This document shows positions 51,223-58,388 of a stretch of 64,000 nt of DNA, piece by piece; position 1 is the stretch's first letter, and each line of letters starts with the position of its first letter. The position numbers and the translations under genes were made by a program. The stretch spans positions 1 to 64,000 of the forward strand of contig JAPOVC010000029.1 of NCBI GenBank assembly GCA_026708325.1, read 5' to 3'. The DNA is from Anaerolineaceae bacterium (GTDB lineage Bacteria > Chloroflexota > Anaerolineae > Aggregatilineales > Phototrophicaceae). The notes beneath the pieces were generated by a model that was given only the letters and a program-made list of their open reading frames with translations, had not been told where the DNA came from and ran no database searches.

Positions 51223-52697
51223 GCGCGCGCGCCCTTCCTCACCTGCTGCAACTCCGGCAGACAGGCCCGCCATCCGCCCCGCAAGAGCCCCTGATGCCAG
51301 GCAATGACATCGGCTTTGGCGGCATCCCGGGCGAGATTGTGCAACTCCGCGCGGTCTTCGCTGTGGTCGTAGAGTTCACAATCCAGCGCCTCGCCTGTGT
51401 TGAAGTCCTGCCATTCAGTGTAACGCCAGCCCGCCGTGCGCACAGAATATCCCATCACTGCCGGCCGGCCGACATAGCTCCAGGGCCGCGGGAACTGGCT
51501 GAAGGCGGCCTTTTTCCAGGGCCGTTTCGGCGCTTCCAGCAAGGGCTTCAAACTGACGCCCTCCACCTGCTCCGGTACGGGAAGGCCGGCGCAATCCGCG
51601 AGCGTCGGGTAGATGTCTACGAATTCGACCAGCGACTGGCAGCCCTGGCCGGCGTTGGCCATGCCGGGCACTGACAGGATCAGCGGCGCCGCGGTATCCA
51701 GTTCGTAATTGCTGGTCTTGCACCACATGGCCTTCTCGCCCAGATGATAACCGTGGTCGCCCCAGAGAATGACGATGGTATCGTCCTTCAGGCCATGCTG
51801 CTCAAGGCCGTCCAGCAGGCGCCCCACCTGGGCGTCGGTGTAACTGACGCAGGCGTAATAGCCGTGGCGCAGGCGCCGCACCAGGTCGTCGCCCGGCGGC
51901 CCCTCGTCGGGGATGTCGCGGTAGCCACGCAGCTCCGCCGAGCGATGCCAGGCGAAGTCCGGAATGCCGCGCGGGCGGCACGCATGTTCGGGCGCGCTGA
52001 TCTCTCCCGGGTCGTAGAGGTCCCAGTAGCGTTTGGGCGCGCTGAAGGGCAAATGCGGCTTGCGGAAGCCCACGGCCAGGAAAAAGGGGCCACCGGCAGC
52101 GGCCCGTTCGCCAAGCACGCGCAAGGCCTCATCCGCGACCTGGCCGTCGCCGTAAGCGTTGTCCGGCACGTCGGCCGCCTCCGTGGCGGCCATTTTGTGG
52201 CCGGGCCAGCGCCTGGATGGTGACGCCTGGTTACCCGGCAGCAGATAGTCCTGGCGCTTCCAGACGACGTTCAGCGTCTCCGGTGCGGACCAGGAGCGGG
52301 AGTCCTGCATTTCGGGCGAGCCGTGGTAAATCTTGCCGACCGACTGCGCGTGCCAGCCATGCGCCATGAAGTATTGCGGCAGGGTAACCGCCTCCGGTCG
52401 GGCCTGGCGAAAGTGGGTACCGCAACTGTGTTGCGGCAGATGCGCCAGTTCCGGCGGCAACTCGTCCCGGAAGTGGGACTTGAGGTCCCAGACCCGTATG
52501 CTGTCCGGCCGCATTCCGGTCATCAGGGAGGCGCGCGAGGGATTGCAGACGGCCTGCTGGCAGTAGGCCCGGTCGAAGCGCATGCCGCGCGCGGCGAGAC
52601 GATCGATGTTGGGCGAGAGGGCGACCCCGTCGCCGTAGCAGCCGAGGGCCGTGCGCAGATCGTCCACGGCGATGAACAGCACGTTGGGCGTTCTCAT
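51219..52697 (-). CDS. Iduronate-2-sulfatase-like sulfatase
   Basis: A 492-residue sulfatase of the branch related to iduronate-2-sulfatase. It has QAVCNPSRASLMTGMRP with the formylglycine Cys near residue 51, followed by the branch-typical RVWDLKSHFRDELP, a distal WGDHGYHLGEKAMWCK metal site, and NVLFIAVDDLRTALGCYG at the N-terminus. It has no signal peptide. Sulfatases of this branch act on glycosaminoglycans such as heparan or dermatan sulfate, so the substrate may be a sulfated uronan; this is inference. It lies between the binding protein, separated by a hairpin, and the LplB permease. Confidence 0.9.
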   Translation of the reverse strand: MRTPNVLFIAVDDLRTALGCYGDGVALSPNIDRLAARGMRFDRAYCQQAVCNPSRASLMTGMRPDSIRVWDLKSHFRDELPPELAHLPQHSCGTHFRQARPEAVTLPQYFMAHGWHAQSVGKIYHGSPEMQDSRSWSAPETLNVVWKRQDYLLPGNQASPSRRWPGHKMAATEAADVPDNAYGDGQVADEALRVLGERAAAGGPFFLAVGFRKPHLPFSAPKRYWDLYDPGEISAPEHACRPRGIPDFAWHRSAELRGYRDIPDEGPPGDDLVRRLRHGYYACVSYTDAQVGRLLDGLEQHGLKDDTIVILWGDHGYHLGEKAMWCKTSNYELDTAAPLILSVPGMANAGQGCQSLVEFVDIYPTLADCAGLPVPEQVEGVSLKPLLEAPKRPWKKAAFSQFPRPWSYVGRPAVMGYSVRTAGWRYTEWQDFNTGEALDCELYDHSEDRAELHNLARDAAKADVIAWHQGLLRGGWRACLPELQQVRKGARA

Positions 52698-52706
52698 GAG
52701 CAGGAA

Positions 52707-52730
52707 CGGGGCGCCGCGGGCGACGCCCCG
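52707..52730 (-). other. Intercistronic hairpin after the binding-protein gene
   Basis: CGGGGCG and CGCCCCG form a 7-bp GC stem in the 48-bp gap between the binding protein and the sulfatase. There is no T run after it on the minus strand, so it is more likely an mRNA-stabilising or partial-attenuation hairpin than a full terminator. Such hairpins often raise binding-protein levels relative to the rest of an ABC operon. Confidence 0.55.
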
Positions 52731-52745
52731 CCATTCAGGGTCGGA

Positions 52746-54209
52746 CTAGCCGGCGAACGCGTTGTACTGCGCGGTCAGGGCGTTGACCCAGTCACCAATG
52801 CCGGCCATGTTCAGTTCGTTGATGAAGTCATCGAACTGGTCCAGCGGGCGGGCGCCGGTGATGAAGAGAATGGTCTGCTCGTCCATCAGACGCTGAATGT
52901 CACCGAGGTAGGGCGTCTCCTCCGCAATGAGGCTGAGGTTGTAGGAGATATCCGCGTCAAAGGGCTTTTTGGCGTCGCTGAGGTCGATCAGGGTGCTGCC
53001 CAGGTACTGCACGTGCCAGGCGCGGGCCGGATCGAGCACGGAGTAGCGAATCTCGATGTTGAGGTTGGGCAGCATGAACTCGCTGACGTAGCCGCTGTCG
53101 TAAACCTCGACCGTGCGCGTCTCGGGGTCCTGGTAGTCCCAGTGGGTGCCCTTGATGCCGTAGCGGGCGGTCAACTGGTTGTCGGTGGTGTCGGCGTGAT
53201 AGACCCAGTTCATGAACTTCATCACGGCCTCGGGGTTCTGCGCCTTGCGCGTAATGACGTAGGCGCTGGCGTTCTGCGGCCGCGAGGTGGCGATGTAGCC
53301 TTCAGGGCCGACGATGCTGGTGCGGGCCCACTCGATGCCCTCGCAGTTGCTTTCGATTTGCGGCGTGATCAGGGTGATACGCGAGTACCAGGCCATCCAC
53401 ACGCCTAGGTTGCAGGTGCGGAAGACTTCCGGCGCGTCGAAGTTGGTGAAGGTCTCCGGGTAGAAGTAGCCGGCGTTCCACCACTCGTTGAGTTTGGTCA
53501 GCCAGTCCTTGACGCCAGGCTGCAGCACCCAGGGCTTGACCATGCCGTCATCAGGGTCGAGCCAGTTGGACCGGCCGTTGGGCGTGAAACCGGCCAGAGT
53601 CGACCAGGTGATGTCCTGCGGCCGGGTGGCGACGAAGGCTTCGGGATTGTGCGCCTGGAAAGCCTCGATGGTCGCTTCCAGTTCCTCCAGGGTAGTGGGC
53701 ACTTCAAGGCCCAGCTCGTCCAGCCAGTCCTGGCGCACCCAGGTGATGTAGGGGCTGGTGGGCGTGCTGCGCGGGATGCCCATGATGTTGCCGTCGGCGT
53801 CCGTCATTTGCGCCCACTGGTTTTCAGGGATGACCTGCAGAATGTTTTGGCCATATTCCTGAAGCAGATCGTTGATCGGAATGATCGCATCGGCGTAGTC
53901 GTGCCAGTAACCGGGGCCGGGCGTCTGGAAAAGGTCGATCGGGTCGCTTGAGCCGAGCAACAGGTTCAGTTTCTCCGTCGCCACGGGGCCCCGGCCGGGC
54001 GGCACAATGGTCACCGGGCGAACGCCAATCTGCTCAATGATGTGATTGGTGATTTCTTCCAGCACTACGGGGTCGCTGCCGCCGGCGTCGAATTGCAAGG
54101 TACCCGAGTTGTTGTAGATGTAGATGGTGGGAACATCATCCTGCGCCAGCGCAGGGGAGATGACCAGGGCGATGGTCAGCAACAGCATAAGTGGACGAAT
54201 ATGGTGCAT
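52746..54209 (-). CDS. Extracellular oligosaccharide-binding protein, LplA-like
   Basis: A 487-residue family 1 binding protein, first gene of the sulfatase-sialidase operon. The signal peptide (PLMLLLTIALVISPALA) ends ALA-Q, a signal peptidase I site, with no lipobox. The mature protein begins with TIYIYNNSGTLQFDAGG, and has MGIPRSTPTSPYITWVRQDW and MNWVYHADTTDNQLTARYG, as seen in LplA/YtcQ-type proteins that partner LplB and LplC. AGGAGG lies 4 nt before the ATG. A strong promoter and two copies of a 10-bp repeat lie upstream. The ligand is probably the glycan attacked by the operon's sulfatases and sialidase. Confidence 0.92.
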   Translation of the reverse strand: MHHIRPLMLLLTIALVISPALAQDDVPTIYIYNNSGTLQFDAGGSDPVVLEEITNHIIEQIGVRPVTIVPPGRGPVATEKLNLLLGSSDPIDLFQTPGPGYWHDYADAIIPINDLLQEYGQNILQVIPENQWAQMTDADGNIMGIPRSTPTSPYITWVRQDWLDELGLEVPTTLEELEATIEAFQAHNPEAFVATRPQDITWSTLAGFTPNGRSNWLDPDDGMVKPWVLQPGVKDWLTKLNEWWNAGYFYPETFTNFDAPEVFRTCNLGVWMAWYSRITLITPQIESNCEGIEWARTSIVGPEGYIATSRPQNASAYVITRKAQNPEAVMKFMNWVYHADTTDNQLTARYGIKGTHWDYQDPETRTVEVYDSGYVSEFMLPNLNIEIRYSVLDPARAWHVQYLGSTLIDLSDAKKPFDADISYNLSLIAEETPYLGDIQRLMDEQTILFITGARPLDQFDDFINELNMAGIGDWVNALTAQYNAFAG

Positions 54210-54249
54210 GATTCCTCCTGTATGAAGACAAGGACAATCGGAGACCGCT

Positions 54250-54317
54250 GCAAAAGCCTCATTGGATGAGCGGCGCTCACAAGGGTCTCAAATCGGCAGA
54301 AATGCTAGCAAAAGCCT
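54250..54317 (-). repeat. Direct repeat of GCAAAAGCCT around the sulfatase-sialidase promoter
   Basis: Two identical 10-bp copies on the plus strand, at 54250-54259 and 54308-54317 (AGGCTTTTGC on the minus strand). One lies in the spacer between -35 and -10, the other in the transcribed leader about 45 nt downstream. Copies so placed would suit a repressor that loops or blocks the promoter until the substrate is present. Confidence 0.6.
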
Positions 54318-54330
54318 GGAATTCTGTCAA
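54302..54330 (-). promoter_or_regulatory. Strong promoter of the sulfatase-sialidase operon
   Basis: On the minus strand: TTGACA (54330-54325), a 17-bp spacer, then TAGCAT (54307-54302) preceded by TGC, so both a consensus -35 and an extended -10 are present. The leader to the first gene is about 85 nt. The -35 touches the T tract of the tRNA-Glu terminator. Confidence 0.8.
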
Positions 54331-54359
54331 AACAATAAAACCGCCTTGTCGGCGGTTTT
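54327..54359 (-). terminator. Terminator of tRNA-Glu
   Basis: AAAACCGCC and GGCGGTTTT form a 9-bp stem around a 5-nt loop; on the minus strand TTATTGTTTT follows. It ends the tRNA-Glu transcript right where the next operon's promoter begins. Confidence 0.8.
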
Positions 54360-54363
54360 AGAG

Positions 54364-54436
54364 TAGCCCCAACGGGACTCGAACCCGTGTCTTCACCTTG
54401 AAAGGGTGACATCCTGGGCCACTAGACGATGGGGCC
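54364..54436 (-). tRNA. tRNA-Glu (anticodon TTC)
   Basis: A 73-nt cloverleaf on the minus strand: acceptor GGCCCCA with TGGGGCT (a terminal G-T pair), anticodon stem TCACC/GGTGA around CTTTCAA with anticodon TTC, and T arm ACGGG/CCCGT around TTCGAGT. The discriminator is A and CCA is not encoded. It has its own promoter and terminator, so it is transcribed alone. Confidence 0.93.
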
Positions 54437-54449
54437 CCACACAGGGCCA

Positions 54450-54478
54450 AGTGTAGCGGCCGTGGCCGCAACTGTCAA
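54450..54478 (-). promoter_or_regulatory. Consensus promoter of tRNA-Glu
   Basis: On the minus strand: TTGACA (54478-54473), a 17-bp spacer, TACACT (54455-54450). Initiation is about 7 nt before the tRNA. A strong housekeeping promoter, as expected for a tRNA. Confidence 0.75.
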
Positions 54479-54491
54479 GCGTGACGGGGGG

Positions 54492-55238
54492 TCAGGACCC
54501 TCCGGCCACGGCGTTCATGACCTCGCCGGACGCGACGCCTGGCCCCCAGGCCGCCTCGAAGCGCGCCTCGTCCCCCTGGCGGTATTTGCCCAGCTTTTTG
54601 CGCAGGGCGAAGAGCTTGCTCACCTGATGCGCGGGAAGGGGAACGATGGGGCCGATGCTGCGCGCGGTGGCCAGTATCTTCGCCGTGTGCTCCAGGGTTT
54701 CCAGCAGCAGATAGGCTTCCCAGAGGTTGTCGGCGACGGTCAGCGAGCCGTGGTAGGCCAGCATGATGGCGTCGTGCTCGCGCACCAGCTGGCTGACGGC
54801 GTCTCGGTTTTCCGTACCTGAAGGCGTGGCGTAGGGCGTCACCGGGATGGCGCCCAGCAACACGATCGCCTCCGGAATCACGCACTCACTGAATCCATGG
54901 CCGGTCAGGGTGAGCGCGACAGCGTTGGGTGGATGGGCGTGCACGACGCCCTGCACGTCCTCGCGCTGGCGGTAACACTCCAGATGCATGGGCAATTCCG
55001 AGGTCGGACCCAGGTCGGCGTTGGCCTCGTTGGGCGTGTCGATACGCTCGCCATCCAGGTTGACGATGATGAGTTGTTCAGGTCGCATGAAGCCTTTGGC
55101 GAGGCCGCTGGGCGTGCAAAGGATGCGCCCGGGAGCCAGACGCGCGCTGATGTTACCGCTGCCGCTGTCGATCAGGTTGTTCTGATACAGCAGGCGTCCG
55201 ATATGGCAAATCTGTTCGCGCAGTTCGCTTTCGTTCAT
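54492..55238 (-). CDS. Class II aldolase/adducin-domain protein, fuculose-phosphate-aldolase-like
   Basis: A 248-residue class II aldolase. Zn-binding histidines are in VVHAHPPNAVAL (H-x-H) and MLAYHGSLTVAD, with the catalytic Glu in PTSELPMHLECYR. The opening NLIDSGSGNISARL carries the phosphate-binding Ser-Gly-Asn. Members cleave fuculose 1-phosphate, rhamnulose 1-phosphate or epimerise ribulose 5-phosphate; which applies here is open. It starts inside the end of the DsbA-like gene (ATGA), an unusual pairing. It ends 14 nt before the promoter of tRNA-Glu. Confidence 0.85.
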   Translation of the reverse strand: MNESELREQICHIGRLLYQNNLIDSGSGNISARLAPGRILCTPSGLAKGFMRPEQLIIVNLDGERIDTPNEANADLGPTSELPMHLECYRQREDVQGVVHAHPPNAVALTLTGHGFSECVIPEAIVLLGAIPVTPYATPSGTENRDAVSQLVREHDAIMLAYHGSLTVADNLWEAYLLLETLEHTAKILATARSIGPIVPLPAHQVSKLFALRKKLGKYRQGDEARFEAAWGPGVASGEVMNAVAGGS

Positions 55239-56059
55239 TCCGCGTTGGCTTCCCGCACAATGCTCTCCAGAATAAAGTAGGGCAGACCGCCCTGGGCCCG
55301 GTTTCCGTTCTGGTCGCGAATGAATTCCATGTCGCCATCGCCATAGCGCAGCATCAGGGTCGGCGTGCTGGAAACGCCCAGTTCCTGCGCCAGTTCACTG
55401 TCAACCACCACCTGGTTGGCTGTCTCGTTGATGCAGATACCCAACTCCTCATAGTCCAGACCGGCGCGGGACGCAAAGGTGAAATGAGTCAGGCCGTGGA
55501 ATCCTGCGCTGACCAGTTCAAACATGAGATCGTGCGCGTGCCAGAAACTGCCCGGAATCTGTTCCTCCGAACACTCGACCAGTGAGGCCACCAGGGGCGA
55601 GGCGACGGTATCGATGACCGGAAACATTCGATACTCGAAGCGCGCCTGGCCGGTAACCACGTAGTCCTGAATCAACTGCCGCAGCGTTTCATGGTAACGC
55701 TGGCAGGCGGGGCAGAGGAAGTCCGAGAACTCGATGATGGTGACGGGCGCCGCCGGATCGCCCAGGATGAAGGCCCCGTCTTCGCCCCGCAATTGGGGAA
55801 TGCTGTCGTAATCCGGCGCTGCGGGGTCGGACCAGGTCTCGCCCTCACAGGCCGAGCGCAGGGCGGCCAGCGTGTCCTGCAAAACGTCAATGACGTAGAT
55901 CGCCTGGTCCAGCGGCAGGGACTGTTGTGCCAGGGCGGCAGCCAGCGAGGAAAAGATGGTCCCCATGGCCGCAGTGTTGCAGCCCGGGGGCAACTCCTCC
56001 TGCGCGCTCAGCGGGGTAGCGACAAGCAAAAGTGCCAGCAAGAGGATTACCAGTCTCAT
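55235..56059 (-). CDS. Secreted DsbA-like thioredoxin-fold protein
   Basis: A 274-residue exported thiol-disulfide protein. Signal peptide LVILLLALLLVATPLSA, then an N-terminal helical region with one Cys-containing loop, and a DsbA-type thioredoxin domain opening DPAAPVTIIEFSDFLCPACQ: the active-site motif is CPAC. A cis-Pro-type segment, GVSSTPTLMLRYGD, follows. Such proteins oxidise or isomerise disulfides outside the membrane. ATG 56059 has GGGAG 6 nt upstream; longer readings lack a signal. It has its own promoter and overlaps the aldolase gene. Confidence 0.88.
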   Translation of the reverse strand: MRLVILLLALLLVATPLSAQEELPPGCNTAAMGTIFSSLAAALAQQSLPLDQAIYVIDVLQDTLAALRSACEGETWSDPAAPDYDSIPQLRGEDGAFILGDPAAPVTIIEFSDFLCPACQRYHETLRQLIQDYVVTGQARFEYRMFPVIDTVASPLVASLVECSEEQIPGSFWHAHDLMFELVSAGFHGLTHFTFASRAGLDYEELGICINETANQVVVDSELAQELGVSSTPTLMLRYGDGDMEFIRDQNGNRAQGGLPYFILESIVREANAE

Positions 56060-56212
56060 GATGATCTCCCGGGATGTACTGGCCTGAAGCCCTCTGGCGG
56101 GGACGCCGCACACCTGGCAGCCTGGCGATCAGGGGAGACCCTGACCGACTGTGAACGAGGCTGTCCAAAAGGGCGGCTCACCCGCCGGCTGCCGGCACCA
56201 GCCGTTCAGGCG

Positions 56213-56221
56213 ACTATAGCA
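56213..56221 (-). promoter_or_regulatory. Extended -10 promoter of the DsbA-like gene
   Basis: The minus strand reads TGCTATAGT, identical to the extended -10 of the AlbA_2 gene. The leader to the start codon is about 145 nt. It lies in the 235-bp gap after lepB, which otherwise holds nothing recognised. Confidence 0.55.
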
Positions 56222-56294
56222 TGGCCCTGGCTGTATCGGTAGCAATATCGGTCAGTCAGTGTGCTGCTACCTGGCCGGCCGCGCGGAGGGGACG

Positions 56295-56888
56295 TCATTC
56301 AAAGGCTTCGGCCGGATAGCGAAAGCTGGACAGAAAGGCCAGATCGTTCGGCGGCCAGTAGCGAAAGACGGCTTCGCCGACAAGCATGGAGCGATCGACG
56401 GGACCAAAGCTGCGCGAGTCACGGCTCCGGTTACGGTTGTCGCCGACGAGGAAGTACTCCGTCTCGCCCAGTACCCACTCCCTGTCCGGGCAGCGACCGG
56501 CATTGCAGGGGCCGTTGACGTAGGGCTCGTTGAGCGGATGCCCGTTTATAAGAATTTGCCCGCTGCTCAGGGTCACGGTCTCGCCAGGCAGCCCGACAAT
56601 CCGCTTGATGAGCGGAGGGTCCACCCCTGGGCGGTCCGGCGACTGGAACACTGCGATCTGACCGCGCTGCGGTTCGGGCAGAAAATAGTGCACGCGTGAC
56701 ACGATGACGCGCTGGTCGCTGAAAAGGGTGGGTTCCATGCTCGGCCCGTCCACGTAAAAGCGCACGGAGGCCATGTCAACAAGCGCATAGATCATGATCA
56801 TGAGTACCAGCGATTCTGCCAGTTCGTAAAGCAGGCTGCGCCGGTGCAGACGCGGTCGGGGCGGGTACTCAAAAGACAATTGCAGCAC
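56295..56888 (-). CDS. lepB: Signal peptidase I
   Basis: Membrane serine protease that removes signal peptides from exported proteins such as the binding proteins here. About 197 residues, with one N-terminal membrane helix (ESLVLMIMIYALVDMASVRF). The catalytic Ser is in YVDGPSMEPTLF, the catalytic Lys in LIKRIVGLPGETV, and the closing boxes are YFLVGDNRNRSRDSRSFGPV. The start is uncertain: GTG 56888 or TTG 56879, the latter with a weak GAAAG 8 nt upstream. It follows der by about 64 nt, probably on the same transcript. Confidence 0.92.
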   Translation of the reverse strand: MLQLSFEYPPRPRLHRRSLLYELAESLVLMIMIYALVDMASVRFYVDGPSMEPTLFSDQRVIVSRVHYFLPEPQRGQIAVFQSPDRPGVDPPLIKRIVGLPGETVTLSSGQILINGHPLNEPYVNGPCNAGRCPDREWVLGETEYFLVGDNRNRSRDSRSFGPVDRSMLVGEAVFRYWPPNDLAFLSSFRYPAEAFE

Positions 56889-56952
56889 TTTCAGTTGAAT
56901 TCGGGACGCGCAACAGTGTAACGACGGGACGCCGGTCTGGCAATGCAGGCGG

Positions 56953-58332
56953 CTAAAGCTGTCCGTCGCGCGGCCGGAAGCTGAGCACCAGCGGCGTGCC
57001 CTCGAAGGACCAGGTGGCGCGAATGCGGTTCTCCAGAAAGCGCCTGTAACTAAAATGGACCAGGCGCGTGTCGTTGACGTGGAAGAGAAAGACCGGCGGG
57101 TCCACGTCGACCTGGGAGGCATAGAAAATGCGCAACTGGCGCGTGCCCTTGCGGGGCGGTGGATGGGCGTGCAGGGCCTCGCGCAAGAGGCGGTTCAACG
57201 CAGACGTGGGCAGGCGCAGGCTGCGCGCCTCGTAGACCCGATTGGCCGCTTCCAGCACCTGGTGGATCCGCTGTCCCGTCAGGGCGCTGATGAACAGCAC
57301 CGGCGCCTCGGGCAGGAAGTTGAACTTGTCGCGCATGGCATCCAGCCAGGCCGGCATGGTGTGCGCGTCCTTTGCCAGGGCGTCCCACTTGTTGACGATG
57401 ACGACCACGCTGCAACGCGCTTCCAGAATGGCGCCGGCGATGTGCTGGTCCTGCTCCGTGACCCCCTCAAGGGCATCGATCACCAGCAGGGCGACGTCCG
57501 CCCGCTGGATGGCCCGAATGGCGCGCAGCACGCTGTATTTCTCCACACCCCGCTCGATCTTGCCGCGGCGCCGCATGCCGGCCGTGTCGATCAGGGTCAG
57601 GGGAGAGCCATGCCAGAGAATGTGCGTATCAATGGCGTCGCGGGTGGTACCCGCTAGGGGGCTGACAATGGCGCGCTCTTCACCCAGCAAACGATTGAGC
57701 AGACTGCTCTTGCCGACGTTGGGGCGCCCCGCGATGGCGATTTTGAGCACATCGTCGTCATCGTCGTCTTCCGCTGGCGACGCGTCCGGGCCCATCGCCG
57801 CTACAACCGCGTCCAGCAGGTCGCCGATCCCCAGGTTGTGGTAGGCGCTGACGGCGTACATCTGCGCGAAGCCAAGGCCGTAGAATTCCATCGCATCGTC
57901 ACGACGGGCGTCGTTGTCGGCCTTGTTGGCGACGACCAGCACGGCGCGTCCGGCACAGTTTTCGCGCAGCACCTGGGCGATGTGTTCGTCGGCGGCGGTG
58001 ATCCCCTGTTCGCTGTCGACGACCATGAGGACGACGTCCGCATCTCTGGCGGCCAGCAGCGCCTGACCCTCGATTTGCGCAATGAAGTCCACGCTGCCCT
58101 CGGCAAGGGGGCGCGTGTCCCGACCGCCCTTGGGTTGCCAGACTTCGATGCCGCCGGTATCGACGACGATGAAGGGCACACCAGTCCATTCGCAGTTGCC
58201 CTGAATGCGGTCGCGCGTCGTGCCCGGAATGTCGTCGATGACCGCCAGTCGTTCGCCAACGAGGCGGTTGAAGAGCGTACTTTTGCCGGTGTTGGGCCGA
58301 CCGACGAGGGCCACCAGCGGTTTCTGCGCCAT
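56953..58332 (-). CDS. der: Ribosome biogenesis GTPase Der (EngA)
   Basis: A double GTPase needed for 50S subunit assembly. 459 residues with two GTPase modules and a C-terminal KH-like domain. The first module has VALVGRPNTGKSTLFNRLVG, DIPGTTRDR, VDTGGIE and NKAD; the second has IAIAGRPNVGKSSLLNRLLG, LAGTTRDAID, LIDTAGMRRRG and VNKWD. The acidic linker AEDDDDDDVLK separates them. It has its own extended -10 promoter overlapping the end of the YbbR-like gene. Confidence 0.96.
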   Translation of the reverse strand: MAQKPLVALVGRPNTGKSTLFNRLVGERLAVIDDIPGTTRDRIQGNCEWTGVPFIVVDTGGIEVWQPKGGRDTRPLAEGSVDFIAQIEGQALLAARDADVVLMVVDSEQGITAADEHIAQVLRENCAGRAVLVVANKADNDARRDDAMEFYGLGFAQMYAVSAYHNLGIGDLLDAVVAAMGPDASPAEDDDDDDVLKIAIAGRPNVGKSSLLNRLLGEERAIVSPLAGTTRDAIDTHILWHGSPLTLIDTAGMRRRGKIERGVEKYSVLRAIRAIQRADVALLVIDALEGVTEQDQHIAGAILEARCSVVVIVNKWDALAKDAHTMPAWLDAMRDKFNFLPEAPVLFISALTGQRIHQVLEAANRVYEARSLRLPTSALNRLLREALHAHPPPRKGTRQLRIFYASQVDVDPPVFLFHVNDTRLVHFSYRRFLENRIRATWSFEGTPLVLSFRPRDGQL

Positions 58333-58360
58333 GGCATTCCTGCTGCGTCAGTGATGGTTC

Positions 58361-58369
58361 AGGATAACA
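58361..58369 (-). promoter_or_regulatory. Extended -10 promoter of der-lepB
   Basis: The minus strand reads TGTTATCCT, with hexamer TATCCT (58366-58361). A TTGACA (58392-58387) lies 20 bp upstream, too far for normal -35 spacing, so the extended -10 probably acts alone. Confidence 0.45.
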
Positions 58370-58388
58370 TCAGAAGCGATGCGGACTG

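Noticed and set aside
52707..52730. Full terminator after the binding protein
   Set aside because: No T run follows the stem and the downstream genes lack their own promoter, so transcription must continue.
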